From Amycolatopsis cihanbeyliensis (lineage in GTDB: Bacteria; Actinomycetota; Actinomycetes; Mycobacteriales; Pseudonocardiaceae), in assembly GCF_006715045.1 (NCBI RefSeq), contig NZ_VFML01000001.1:124001-188000 (forward strand): DNA of 64,000 nt. Reading direction: 5' to 3'. Positions 52,434 to 61,663 of the stretch are shown here, one piece after another (position 1 is the first letter of the stretch; each line of letters opens with the position of its first letter). The notes under the pieces were generated by a model. It had not been told where the DNA came from and ran no database searches. It saw only the letters and a list, made by a program, of their open reading frames with translations. Made by a program: the position numbers and the translations under genes.

Positions 52434-55400
52434 CCGAGCTGCCCGACCGCGAGCGACTGCTGGCGCGCCTGGTCGCCGAGCGCGGCCTGGCCACCGCGCC
52501 GCCCGCCGTTCCGCCCCGCCCCGGCGGCGAGCCCGTCCCGCTGTCGGGTAACCAGCGCGGCCTGTGGTTGACCGAGCGGCTCGGCCGGGACTCCGGCGCG
52601 TACGTGATGTTCTGCGCGCTGCGGGTGTCCGCCGACCTCGATCCCGAGCGGCTGCGCGCCGCACTGGCGACGGTGCTCGCCCGGCACGAGGCGCTGCGCA
52701 CCAGGATCGTCGAGGTGGACGGTAGTCCCGAGCAGCAGGTACTGCCCGAGGTGGCGGCGGACGTCGCGGTCAGCGACCTCACCCGATCCGACGGCCTCGA
52801 ACCTGCTGAGGCACTGCGCGGCGCGGTGGCCGCCGAGGTGGACCTGCCGTTCGACCTTTCCGCCGCGCCGCTGCTGCGGCTGCGGCTCATCCGGCTGGGC
52901 CCGGCCGACTGCGCGCTGGTCGTGGCCGCACACCACGTCGTCTGCGACGACCGCTCGCTTGCCATCGTCGCCGCGGACCTCGGCGCGGCCTACGCCGGAC
53001 AACCACTGGCCGATGTGGACACCCAGTTCCCCGACTACGTGCACTGGCAGGCCGAACGGCTGGCCGACGGGGAGCGGCAGCGCCAGCTCGACCACTGGGC
53101 CGAGCGGCTCGCGGGCGCGCCCGCCGCGCTGGAACTGGGCACGGACCGCCCCCGCACCCCGCGGCGCACCGTCGAGGGCGCCTCGCACCCGTTCACCATC
53201 CCGGCCGGGCTGGCCGAGCGGCTGTCCGCCACCGCCCGCGCCAATGGGGCCACCCCCTTCGCCGTCCTGCTGGCCGGGCTGGCCGTCCTGCTGGCCCGCC
53301 GGGGCGCGGGCGACGACCTGGTCATCGGCGCGCCCACCACGCACCGCCCGTTCACCGAGCTGGAGCGCACGGTGGGCATGTTCGTCACCACCACCGCGCT
53401 GCGCGTGGACCTTTCCGGCGACCCGACCGGGACGGAACTGCTCGGCCGGGCCCGCGCGACCGCCATCGACGCGCTCGGGAACGCCGAGGTCAGCTTCGAC
53501 GAGGTGACCGGCAGGGTGGCCCCGCGCCGGGACCTGTCCCACCACCCGCTCTTCCAGGTCATGCTGGTGCTCAACCAGGGTGAGGGCTCCGGCGAATGGG
53601 CCGGGTTCCCCGCGCGGGCCGTCCCGGTCGACCGGGGAACCAGCCGGTTCGACCTGACCCTGCACGTGCGCGAGACCGGCGGTGACTGGCCCGCCACCCT
53701 GGACTACAGCACCGACCTGTTCGAACCGGAGACCGTCGCCCGCATCGCCGAGCACCTGCTGGCCGTGCTCACCGCGATACTCGACCGGCCGGACGCCCGG
53801 CTGTCCACACTGGACGCACTGGGCGGGACCGACCGGGCCGTGGCCGCCGCCGTCAACGGCGCGGAGCCCCCTCCGGCGCCCGGGGTGCTGACCCGCATCG
53901 CCGCGCAGGATCCCGCCGCCCCGGCGGTCGTCTCGCTCGCCGACGGCACCACGGTCACGTTCGGGGAGCTGGACCGCCGGGCCAACGGCATCGCACATCT
54001 GCTCGCCGGGCTCGGTGTCGGCCCGGAGACCCCGGTCGGGGTGGCGCTGCCCGCCGGGCCCGAGGCGCTGACCGCGCTGCTCGGGGTGCTCAAGGCGGGC
54101 GGCGCCTACGTGCCGCTCGACCCGGCGCACCCGCCCGCCCGGCTGACCGCCCTGCTCGCCGACTGCGGGGCACCCGCCGTGATCACGACTCCCGCCGACC
54201 GGCACCGGTTCGACGGGTTCCCCGGGAGCGTGCTGGCCACCGGGGAGCTAGGGGCCGAAGCCGCCGCGCCGCCCGCCGTGGACCTGCCCGCGACCGCGCT
54301 GGCCTACATCGTGCACACCTCAGGGTCCACCGGGAAACCCAAGGGGGTGCAGGTGCAGCACGACAGCCTCGCGAACCTGACCCGCGCCTTCATCGACCTG
54401 CACGGTTTCCGGCCCGGTGACCGCCTGCTGATGGTTCCGCCGCTGAGCTTCGACGCCTCCGTCGGGGACATCTTCCCCGCCTGGTGCGCGGGCGCGGCCG
54501 TGCTGACCCACCCGGAGCCCGCCTCGATCGGCGGAGCCGAGCTGCTGCGGCTGTGCGCCGAGCACGGCATCACGGCCGTGGACACCGCGGCGGCGCTGTG
54601 GAAGCGGTGGGTGGCCGACCTGGCCGGGCTCGCCGAGGCGGTCGACGACAGCACCCCGCTGCGGGTGATGATGATCGGCGGCGAGGCCGTGCCCGCGCGC
54701 GCGGTCGCCGAATGGGCGCGGCTCACCGGCGGGCGCGTCACCCTGGTCAACCACTACGGCCCCACCGAGACCACCGTCTGCGCCACCGCGCACATCGCCG
54801 CCGCCGACGCGCCGCCGTCGGCCGCGCTGCCCATCGGCCGCCCGCTGCCCGGCGTCCGTGCCTACCTGCTGGACGAGTGGCTCCGGCCCGTCCCGGTCGG
54901 GGTGCCCGGGCAGCTGCACATCGGGGGAGCGGCACCCGCCCGCGGCTACCGGGGCGAGCCGGCTCGCACCGCGGCGGCCTACCTGCCGGACCCGACCGTG
55001 CCCGGGGGACGCATCTACGGCACCGGCGACCTGGCGCGGCTGCTGCCGGAGGGCAGGCTGGAGTTCCTCGGCCGCGCCGACGACCAGGTGAAGGTGCGCG
55101 GCCACCGCATCGAGCCCGGCGAGGTGCGCGCGACGTTGCTCACCCACCCCCGGCTGGTCGACGCCGCGGTCGCCGTGCGCGCCGAGACCCTGGTCGCCTA
55201 CGTCGTGGCCCGTGAAGGCGAGGCCGCACCGGGACTGGACGAGCTGCGTGCCGGCTGCGCCGAGCGGCTGCCCGAGGCGATGCTGCCGGGCGCGCTGGTC
55301 GAGCTGGCCGAGTTGCCGCTGACCCGCCACGGCAAGGTCGACACCGCGTCCCTGCCGGATCCCCGGCCGCGCGCGGCGGCCTACGAGCCGCCGCGCACCC

Positions 55401-56812
55401 CGGTGGAGCGAACCCTGGCCGAGGTCTGGGCCGAGGTGCTGGAGGTGCCCCTCGTCGGCCGCCGGGACAGCTTCTTCGGGCTCGGCGGGCACTCGCTGAT
55501 CGCGGCCAGGGTGCTGGCCCGCATCCGCGCGCTGCTGGGGGTGGACGTGCCACTGCGGGCCCTGTTCGCCACGGCCGACCTGGCCGAGCTGGCCGAGGTC
55601 GTCGAGCAGGCGGCCGCGGCGGAGGACACCTTCGCCACGCGGTACTCCGCAGGGCTGCCGGCCCCTGAGCGGATGCGCGCCGACGCGTGTCCGCCCGAGG
55701 ACATCGTGCCCACCGGACCCCGGAGCGGCCCCGTCGAGCGGGTGCTGCTCACCGGGGCGACCGGGTTCCTCGGCGCGCACCTGATCGCCGAGTTGCTCAC
55801 CCGCACCGGCGCCGAGGTGCACTGCCTGGTGCGCGCCGAGACCCCGGCCATGGCAGGCGCGCGGGTGCGAGCCAACCTGCTGCGGGCCCGTCTCGAGGTG
55901 CCCGAGGAGGCGCTGGCGCGGATCGTCCCGGTCGTCGGCGACCTTTCCGAGCCCGGGCTGGGCCTGACCCGCCGGGACTTCGACGAGCTGGCGGAGAGCA
56001 TGGACGCCATCTACCACAACGGCGCGGTGATGAACTTCGTGCTCACCTACCAGTGGATGATGCCCCCGCACATCGGCAGCACCGCGGACATCCTGCGGCT
56101 GGCCACCCGGTACACGACCAAGCCGCTGCACCTGATGTCCACCCTCGGCGTGTTCCTCGGCTCCGCCTACGACCGGGTGCGGATCACCGAGGCCGACCGG
56201 CCGGAGGACCCGACCGGGCTGGACACCGGTTACCACACCACCAAGTGGGTCGCGGACATGATGGGCGTGCTGGCCCGCGACCGTGGCCTGCCGATCTCCA
56301 TCCACCGCATCGCGGCCATCGTCGGGGACATGCGCACCGGCACGGCAAAGACCGAGTCCTACCTGAGCCGGCAGATCGCCACCTGCGCGCAGGTCGGTGC
56401 CGTGCCGAGAACCGCGGACGTGATCGACATGCTGCCGGTGGACCGGCTCGCCGCGGCGATCGCGGGCCTGTCCACCCGGCCGGAGCTGCACGGCAGGGAC
56501 TTCCACTACTACCGGGCCGACGGGCTGTCCTACGCCGACCTCGGTGAGGTGCTCACCGAGGTCGGCTACCCGACCCGGCTGCTGGAGTACCCGCGGTGGC
56601 GGTCGCTGATGCTGGACAGCCCGGACAGCGCGTTCGGCCCGCTGGCCTTCGGCCTGACCACGACCCACCGCGCCCACCCCGAGTTCGACTGCGCGGCCAC
56701 CTGGGCCGCGGCGGCCGAGTGCGGGGTGCGGTTTCCCCCCGCGGACCGGGCCATGATCGCGCGGCACATCGAGTACCTGGCGTCCGCGGGCGCCCTGCCG
56801 GAGAGGAGCTGA
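52430..56812 (+). CDS. NRPS terminal module C-A-PCP with thioester reductase
   Basis: A 1,460-residue terminal synthetase with a GTG start overlapping the transporter stop. The condensation domain has HHVVCDD (168-174), with Asp where Gly is usual. The adenylation core begins at YIVHTSGSTGKPKG (626); its hand-read code DAGDMGHVCK has an acidic residue at 278, which would suit a basic side chain. The carrier Ser1022 is in LGGHSLIAAR. The C-terminal reductase (about 1095-1460) is of the Lys2/MxcG type: VLLTGATGFLGAH binds NADPH, and Tyr1268-Lys1272 in GYHTTKW are catalytic. It releases the chain as an aldehyde, or as an alcohol after a second reduction. No thioesterase is present. Confidence 0.94.
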   Translation: MTELPDRERLLARLVAERGLATAPPAVPPRPGGEPVPLSGNQRGLWLTERLGRDSGAYVMFCALRVSADLDPERLRAALATVLARHEALRTRIVEVDGSPEQQVLPEVAADVAVSDLTRSDGLEPAEALRGAVAAEVDLPFDLSAAPLLRLRLIRLGPADCALVVAAHHVVCDDRSLAIVAADLGAAYAGQPLADVDTQFPDYVHWQAERLADGERQRQLDHWAERLAGAPAALELGTDRPRTPRRTVEGASHPFTIPAGLAERLSATARANGATPFAVLLAGLAVLLARRGAGDDLVIGAPTTHRPFTELERTVGMFVTTTALRVDLSGDPTGTELLGRARATAIDALGNAEVSFDEVTGRVAPRRDLSHHPLFQVMLVLNQGEGSGEWAGFPARAVPVDRGTSRFDLTLHVRETGGDWPATLDYSTDLFEPETVARIAEHLLAVLTAILDRPDARLSTLDALGGTDRAVAAAVNGAEPPPAPGVLTRIAAQDPAAPAVVSLADGTTVTFGELDRRANGIAHLLAGLGVGPETPVGVALPAGPEALTALLGVLKAGGAYVPLDPAHPPARLTALLADCGAPAVITTPADRHRFDGFPGSVLATGELGAEAAAPPAVDLPATALAYIVHTSGSTGKPKGVQVQHDSLANLTRAFIDLHGFRPGDRLLMVPPLSFDASVGDIFPAWCAGAAVLTHPEPASIGGAELLRLCAEHGITAVDTAAALWKRWVADLAGLAEAVDDSTPLRVMMIGGEAVPARAVAEWARLTGGRVTLVNHYGPTETTVCATAHIAAADAPPSAALPIGRPLPGVRAYLLDEWLRPVPVGVPGQLHIGGAAPARGYRGEPARTAAAYLPDPTVPGGRIYGTGDLARLLPEGRLEFLGRADDQVKVRGHRIEPGEVRATLLTHPRLVDAAVAVRAETLVAYVVAREGEAAPGLDELRAGCAERLPEAMLPGALVELAELPLTRHGKVDTASLPDPRPRAAAYEPPRTPVERTLAEVWAEVLEVPLVGRRDSFFGLGGHSLIAARVLARIRALLGVDVPLRALFATADLAELAEVVEQAAAAEDTFATRYSAGLPAPERMRADACPPEDIVPTGPRSGPVERVLLTGATGFLGAHLIAELLTRTGAEVHCLVRAETPAMAGARVRANLLRARLEVPEEALARIVPVVGDLSEPGLGLTRRDFDELAESMDAIYHNGAVMNFVLTYQWMMPPHIGSTADILRLATRYTTKPLHLMSTLGVFLGSAYDRVRITEADRPEDPTGLDTGYHTTKWVADMMGVLARDRGLPISIHRIAAIVGDMRTGTAKTESYLSRQIATCAQVGAVPRTADVIDMLPVDRLAAAIAGLSTRPELHGRDFHYYRADGLSYADLGEVLTEVGYPTRLLEYPRWRSLMLDSPDSAFGPLAFGLTTTHRAHPEFDCAATWAAAAECGVRFPPADRAMIARHIEYLASAGALPERS

Positions 56813-56813
56813 C

Positions 56814-57815
56814 ATGCCGGTGAACCTGGACGCGGGAGACGGCCCACCGTCCTTTCTCGACATGATCACCACGGCCGGGTACCGCGCGGCGACGGCCGGC
56901 CTGCGTCTCGGGGTCTTTCCCGCGCTGGCGGAAGGTCCCCTTCCGGCCGCCGAGCTGGCGGCGCGGATCGACGCCGATCCGCGCGGCACCACGCTGCTGG
57001 CCGACGTGCTGGTCTCCTGCGGCTACCTGACCGCCGACGGCGACCGCTACGCGAACGCGCCGATGGCCGACAAGTGGCTGGCCGGCGGCGACTACCGTCG
57101 AGTCGAACACTTCTGGTCCACGGTCCTGTTCGACTCGTGGGGCGAGCTGGAGACCTCGGTGCGCTCCGGCGCCGCCGCGCTGGACTTCTACGCCTGGCTG
57201 GCCGAGCGGCCCGAGACCCTGGGTCGCTTCCAGGGCATGCTGTCCGCCCACGCCGAGCACATCGCCCCCGAGGTCGCCGCGCTGGTTCCGGTAGGACGGA
57301 CCCTGCTGGACGTCGGCGGTGGCCACGCCACCTACCCGATCCGGCTCTGCTCGGGGAACCCTTCCTTGCATGCCACCGTCGTGGACCGCCCCGAGGCCCT
57401 GAACGCGGCGGCGGTCGAGGCGGCCGGTGTCACCGACCGCATCACCTTGCGACCGGGGGACTACGACGAGCTGGACCTTGGCTCGGGCTTCGACACCGCC
57501 CTGCTGTTCAACGTCGTGCACGGCCGCACCGCCGCCGCCAACCGCACGCTGCTGCACCGGGTGGCCGCAGCCCTGCGCCCCGGCGGCGCGGTGGTGCTGC
57601 TGGAACACCAGGAACACCCGGCCGATCCGGTCGACGACGCCTTCACCAGGGTGTTCAGCCTGAACCTCTTCCACGGCCAGTGCGGCCAGGTCTACCCGGC
57701 ACACGACATCGCGGCCTGGCTGTTGGACGCGGGCTTCGGCGAACCCGAGATACACCCGCTGGAAAGCTCCCCCGCCCAGTCGGTCCTGATCGCCCGCCTG
57801 GGAGGCACCCGATGA
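56814..57815 (+). CDS. SAM-dependent O-methyltransferase (Methyltransf_2 family)
   Basis: A 333-residue methyltransferase starting one base after the terminal synthetase stop. The N-terminal 100 residues form the winged-helix dimerisation domain (GYRAATAGLRLGVFPALAEG). The SAM core has LLDVGGGHATYPIRLC as motif I, an acid in ATVVDRPEAL, GDYDEL, and LFNVVHGR, in the position of the catalytic NVxH motif of plant-type and actinobacterial O-methyltransferases. It is the last gene of NRPS cluster 2. It probably methylates a hydroxyl or carboxylate of a precursor or of the released product; the acceptor cannot be told from sequence. Confidence 0.9.
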   Translation: MPVNLDAGDGPPSFLDMITTAGYRAATAGLRLGVFPALAEGPLPAAELAARIDADPRGTTLLADVLVSCGYLTADGDRYANAPMADKWLAGGDYRRVEHFWSTVLFDSWGELETSVRSGAAALDFYAWLAERPETLGRFQGMLSAHAEHIAPEVAALVPVGRTLLDVGGGHATYPIRLCSGNPSLHATVVDRPEALNAAAVEAAGVTDRITLRPGDYDELDLGSGFDTALLFNVVHGRTAAANRTLLHRVAAALRPGGAVVLLEHQEHPADPVDDAFTRVFSLNLFHGQCGQVYPAHDIAAWLLDAGFGEPEIHPLESSPAQSVLIARLGGTR

Positions 57816-57917
57816 CGACGGCCCGTTCGGCCCGGTGCCGGCCGGGTACACCTGGTGTTCTGCACCGAAGCGAGATGAGCCCGGAGGGCGAGGCGGGACA
57901 CCACGGCAAGGACGCCG

Positions 57918-58529
57918 TCATCGTCCGCCAGAAGCGGAGGAGTGCCCCCGGATTCCGTCCAGGAGGTACCTGGTGCGGCGGTCGTAGTCGTCCCGGGGAG
58001 GCCGCTTGCCGTGCTTGAGGGCGAGGGCGTTGTCGACGACGAGTGCGTGCAGGTCGCCCGCCGTGAACTCCGGCCGCAGCACACCGGAGGCCCGCCCCGC
58101 TGCGATGAGCTCTTCGTTGGCCTCGCTTCCGACCCGGCAGATCTCCATGAGCTGCTGCGAGTGCGGATATGTCTGCAACAGGACGTCGTTGAAGGCGGGC
58201 TGGCGGTACTGGAGGTCGCGGATCGCGGTCAGGTAGTACGCGATCCGCTCGCCGACGTCGTCGATGGTACGGGTGTGGTCGATGACGGCGAACAGCTCAC
58301 TCGCCACGACCTCTTCGATGACGGCTTCGATGAGGCCGATCCGCCCGCCGAACCGGTTGAAGATCGTGGCCTTACTCACCCCTGCCGCCTTGGCGACCTC
58401 CTCCAGCGGCACCGTCAGGCCCTGTCCCTGGAAGGCGCCGATCGCGGCAGAGCGGATCTGTTCGGAATTGCGCCGGGCGTCGGCGCGCAGCCGGGATTTC
58501 GAAGGCACCGCACCGGCCATGGCCCTCAC
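57918..58529 (-). CDS. TetR-family transcriptional repressor
   Basis: A 203-residue TetR protein with a GTG start after ggaagagac. The DNA-binding domain is EEVAKAAGVSKATIFNRFGG. The rest is helical and matches the general TetR ligand-binding region. It is divergent from a quinone-reductase-like gene. The gap of about 150 bp contains a strong promoter and two copies of a palindromic element, so it probably represses both genes and responds to an electrophile or quinone. It is convergent with the last gene of NRPS cluster 2 across 102 bp in which I see no gene. Confidence 0.9.
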   Translation of the reverse strand: MRAMAGAVPSKSRLRADARRNSEQIRSAAIGAFQGQGLTVPLEEVAKAAGVSKATIFNRFGGRIGLIEAVIEEVVASELFAVIDHTRTIDDVGERIAYYLTAIRDLQYRQPAFNDVLLQTYPHSQQLMEICRVGSEANEELIAAGRASGVLRPEFTAGDLHALVVDNALALKHGKRPPRDDYDRRTRYLLDGIRGHSSASGGR

Positions 58530-58558
58530 CGTCTCTTCCTGTCGCTCATCGTCGTAAT

Positions 58559-58587
58559 TTGACTCGATGGGTCAGTTTACCTATAGT
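58559..58587 (+). promoter_or_regulatory. Consensus promoter with overlapping TetR-type operator
   Basis: TTGACT (58559-58564) and TATAGT (58582-58587) are separated by exactly 17 bases, a near-consensus housekeeping sigma promoter directed at the reductase gene. TGACTCGATGGGTCA (58560-58574) overlaps the -35 box and forms an imperfect palindrome with arms TGACT and GGTCA. A repressor bound here would block RNA polymerase. Confidence 0.75.
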
Positions 58588-58605
58588 CGCAGATGGAAGA
58601 AAACC

Positions 58606-58620
58606 TGACCCGATTGGTCA
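58606..58620 (+). promoter_or_regulatory. Second TetR-type operator
   Basis: TGACC-CGATT-GGTCA is a perfect 5-bp-arm palindrome. It shares the central CGAT and the GGTCA arm with the element at 58560-58574. It lies about 20 bases downstream of the -10 box, in the leader of the reductase gene. The pair gives the divergent TetR regulator two sites at one promoter. Confidence 0.7.
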
Positions 58621-58679
58621 ACTTATGCTGCCGCCCACCACCAAGACGGACACCGTGGGCGCTCAGGAAGGTCAAGAAC

Positions 58680-59531
58680 ATGATCGTTGTCACCGGCGCT
58701 ACCGGTGGGCTGGGCGGCGCCACCGTCGAGCACCTCCTCAAGCGCATGCCCGCCGACCAGATTGGTGTCAGCGTCCGCGACACCACCAAGGCGCAGCACT
58801 TTGCCGACCGCGGCGTGCGCGTGCGGCCGGGCTCCTACGAGGACCCGGCCGCGCTGCGTGACTCATTCGCCGGTGCCGAGCAGGTCCTTCTGGTGTCCGG
58901 TAACGACCCGGCCGCCGACATGGTCAGCCTGCACCGCAATGCCATCGAAGCCGCGGTCGCGGCCGGGGCCCGGCGGATCCTCTACACGAGCCAGCATGGC
59001 GCCGTCCCCGGCAACCCGTACCGGGCGTCGGACTTCCACATCGCCACCGAGGCGATCCTCGGCGACTCGGGAGTCGACTGGACCGCACTGCGCAACGGCG
59101 CCTACGGTCCGCTCGATCAGGTTCTCGGCCCGTGGCAGCGGACCGGCGTGATCGCTCAGCCGGAAGACGGCCCCGTCCCGTATACCGACCGTGCCGACAT
59201 AGCCGAGGCCACTGCGGTCATCCTCGCCGGTGACCGCTCTTTCGATGGTCCTATCACCCTTACCGCGCCGACCGCCGTCACCTTCCACGATTTCGCCAGG
59301 ATCGCCTCTGACCTCACCGGTCGCACTGTCAAACGCGTCCGCCTGGACGACGAACAGTGGGTCGCTGACCAACTCACGATCGGTGTGCCGGAGCAGATGG
59401 CCCGACTCTTACTCACCTTCTACCAGGCAGCCCGCGCGGGCTACTTCGCCGAAGCCGGCCCTCTGCTGGCCGAGCTCCTCGGCCGGGAGCCCCGCACCGC
59501 CGCTGACCGGCTCGCAGCCCAGATCGCCTGA
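58680..59531 (+). CDS. NmrA/QorB-like NAD(P)H-binding reductase
   Basis: A 283-residue atypical short-chain dehydrogenase. The start MIVVTGATGGLGG (ATG 58680 after aggaagg) gives the NAD(P) fingerprint at once. VSVRDTTKAQHFADRGV, VLLVSGND and GARRILYTSQHG follow as in E. coli QorB (YtfG), an NAD(P)H:quinone oxidoreductase, and NmrA-like sensors. The canonical YxxxK is absent, as in this group. The gene is under a consensus promoter with two palindromic operators and a divergent TetR gene, an arrangement typical of inducible quinone or electrophile detoxification. Confidence 0.88.
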   Translation: MIVVTGATGGLGGATVEHLLKRMPADQIGVSVRDTTKAQHFADRGVRVRPGSYEDPAALRDSFAGAEQVLLVSGNDPAADMVSLHRNAIEAAVAAGARRILYTSQHGAVPGNPYRASDFHIATEAILGDSGVDWTALRNGAYGPLDQVLGPWQRTGVIAQPEDGPVPYTDRADIAEATAVILAGDRSFDGPITLTAPTAVTFHDFARIASDLTGRTVKRVRLDDEQWVADQLTIGVPEQMARLLLTFYQAARAGYFAEAGPLLAELLGREPRTAADRLAAQIA

Positions 59532-59538
59532 AGCGCCC

Positions 59539-59736
59539 ATGCCGTCGGTGGTCGTGGGCAGGTTGACCGAGCTGGACGCGCGGCCGGGACATAGGGTGTT
59601 CGAGGTCGGCACGGGTACCGGCTGGAGCGCCGCTCTGCTCGCTCATATCATTGGTGTACAAGGGCAAGTCACCATCGACCGGCAGAGCGTCACCCTGCCG
59701 CCTGACGGCAACCTGCCGGCTCATGCTCATGGATGA
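59539..59736 (+). pseudogene. Truncated protein-L-isoaspartate methyltransferase-like fragment
   Basis: Only about 65 residues remain. GRLTELDARPGHRVFEVGTGTGWSAALLAH, cited here only for its core GTGTGWSAALL, matches the SAM-binding motif I of PCMT-type proteins, which are normally 200 residues or more. After GQVT the similarity ends and a stop follows. No continuation appears in the other frames before the convergent XRE gene. It is therefore a remnant left by a deletion, or a very short pseudo-domain. Confidence 0.65.
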
Positions 59737-59785
59737 CCGTCGGGTCATCCAGGCTGACCGGTGGGTGCGCGAAAGGTGATCATGC

Positions 59786-61138
59786 TCAGGCCGGCCGCCG
59801 CATTTCTTCGTATGCTTCCCGTAGGTCGGTCGCTTCCGGTAGCCCTTGGGTTTCCACGGCGTGTACTACTTCGGCGGCTCGCCACTGGTTGGATGGAACG
59901 ATGCGGCCGGAGGTGATCGCCCGCATGGTGTGGCTCGCTGCTTCATCGACTCGATTGTCGGCCAGCAGCGCAAGGGACAGGTCGATATTGGCGGATGCGA
60001 CGCGACGTGGCCACTTGCTTATGTCGTCACTCGGCGCAAGCCTGCGGATGATCTCCCGGGCGTAGTCTTCCGCGGCGGGGTCGCCAACCCAGGCGAGCGT
60101 CGTCGCGGTGTACGCCATCGACTTGTCCGGGTCGTAGCCGTAGTGGTGTTCTGGTTGTTCCGGCCGCGGCATCGGCGATACCAGACGTTGGACGTTTGCG
60201 ATGGCGGCGTAGGTCTCGCGTCGTTGGCCAAGTCGTGCGTGGGCGCGGCCCTGCTGTGCCGTGGCTTGAATGGCGACGGAGCTGCCAGGCGGGGCAAGCT
60301 CCCTTGCCGCATCGGACAGCTCGAGCGCTCGCGGGTAATCGCCGCTGGTGAGTACCCGCCATGCTTCGGTCTCGTGGCACCACGCGCGGATCTCGTCCTG
60401 GCCTGCGTGCTTGGCCAGGCTCGATGCGGTCTTCAACCGTGCGCGCGCGGCAGCGGTTTGGTTCAGATCGATATGCACCGTAGCGCCGAGCAACGACAGC
60501 CAGCCGCCAACGACCAGCAACCGTTGGTGTTCGCCCAACGTCGTGCGAGCATCGAGTAGGCGATCGACGTAGCCGAGGTGCCGCCGGATGCGCTCGAGCA
60601 ACACCAGCGGCGGCGTCGTCGGGTACGCAACGGCCAACTCATCGACAACAACCTCGAGTCTTTCCAGCGTCTCGGCGCCCACGTCGCTTGCGTCGATCCG
60701 GTGCAACAACTGGAGGGCCTCGATCTCGCCATCGTCGATGGCTGGCGCGAGCCACGGCTGGATGGCCGCGGCCGAAGATGGCGTAGCCGTGTTCCCGACT
60801 CGTGCGACGCGCACGGCCAATGGCGCCGCTGATCCCTGGAACGTTGTCGCGCTTACCGCGTTTGTGGGCGCGCCGGCGGGCCGGGGCCGCACCGGTCGGT
60901 CGGGTCCCGAATCGTTGCTGCCCGACTGCCGGTCCTCCACCAGGAGCGTTTCGAGCTGTTGCCGCGTCAGTCGCAGCAATCGTCCGAGCTTCGGCCGGCG
61001 ATAGGGCAGCGGCTCGCTCAAGCCCGCTTCCCACCGGAAGATCGTGCTGCGGTCAATGTGCAGCGCCTTGGCGAGCTGTTCCTGGGTATACCCAGCGGCC
61101 TTACGCGCCCTGGCAAGCTGCACCCGCTTGGCAGCCAT
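59786..61138 (-). CDS. XRE-type regulator with TPR-like helical sensor domain
   Basis: A 450-residue protein. Residues 5-65 form an HTH: RARKAAGYTQEQLAKALHIDRSTIFRWEAG. This is the recurrent actinobacterial type with a charged N-terminus and a long C-terminal helical region. The central part has a low-complexity linker (residues 70-130). From about 150 to 430 it shows repeated helix pairs (ALELSDAARELAPPGSS, QGRAHARLGQRRETYAAI, VDEAASHTMRAI) of tetratricopeptide type. Such proteins are widespread in Streptomyces and relatives, and most have no known function. No ligand or target can be deduced. Confidence 0.82.
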   Translation of the reverse strand: MAAKRVQLARARKAAGYTQEQLAKALHIDRSTIFRWEAGLSEPLPYRRPKLGRLLRLTRQQLETLLVEDRQSGSNDSGPDRPVRPRPAGAPTNAVSATTFQGSAAPLAVRVARVGNTATPSSAAAIQPWLAPAIDDGEIEALQLLHRIDASDVGAETLERLEVVVDELAVAYPTTPPLVLLERIRRHLGYVDRLLDARTTLGEHQRLLVVGGWLSLLGATVHIDLNQTAAARARLKTASSLAKHAGQDEIRAWCHETEAWRVLTSGDYPRALELSDAARELAPPGSSVAIQATAQQGRAHARLGQRRETYAAIANVQRLVSPMPRPEQPEHHYGYDPDKSMAYTATTLAWVGDPAAEDYAREIIRRLAPSDDISKWPRRVASANIDLSLALLADNRVDEAASHTMRAITSGRIVPSNQWRAAEVVHAVETQGLPEATDLREAYEEMRRPA

Positions 61139-61322
61139 GCGTACATCCCTTCATGTCGCGGAGCGTGCTATCGACATTACCCCAGGTCAAAGGCCGGAGT
61201 GCAACATTCCGGCCGCATAACAGCCGAAACAGTGCTCTGGGTTTGACCACCCACCGTAGTCAGGTTTGGACGTACGGCATCCAGCCACCCTGGCTGAGTA
61301 CGACGGATGGAGCGACGGGTAG

Positions 61323-61663
61323 ATGACGGCACGGACGGTTGACCGGCACAAGGCGGAGGACGGGGTAGCGCCGCCCTGTGACCTCGACGGCGAGTACTGG
61401 TGGGTCGTACACCGGGGTCGCGGTACCAACGACCGGCCACGACCGGGCACCCGCGTCCGGCTTGTGGATCGGTCATCCGACCACGGGCGCCTCGGCACCG
61501 TCAGCTACTACGAGGGCAGTGGAACAGCATCACGTTTCCGGTGCGGATCGACTACACCGGTCTCACGTTCATGTGTACGGCGAAGGACGTGGCGGAGCTG
61601 GACGCCGAGGGCGCCGCCATCGGGTCCGGTGTTTCGCGGCCTCGCCGAGCGAGGCATCCATGA
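61323..61663 (+). pseudogene. Small hypothetical gene, apparently frameshifted
   Basis: The frame from ATG 61323 codes for a plausible start (DLDGEYWWVVHRG, TRVRLVDRSSDHGRLGTVSYYEG). Near base 61515 the sensible reading moves to the next frame: NSITFPVRIDYTGLTFMCTAKDVAELDAEG, cited for its core VRIDYTGLTF, ends at 61663. The stop of this second part overlaps the ATG of the next gene (ATGA, 61660-61663), which supports it as the true end. A one-base indel near 61515, real or a sequencing error, would explain it. The family is not recognised. Confidence 0.6.
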
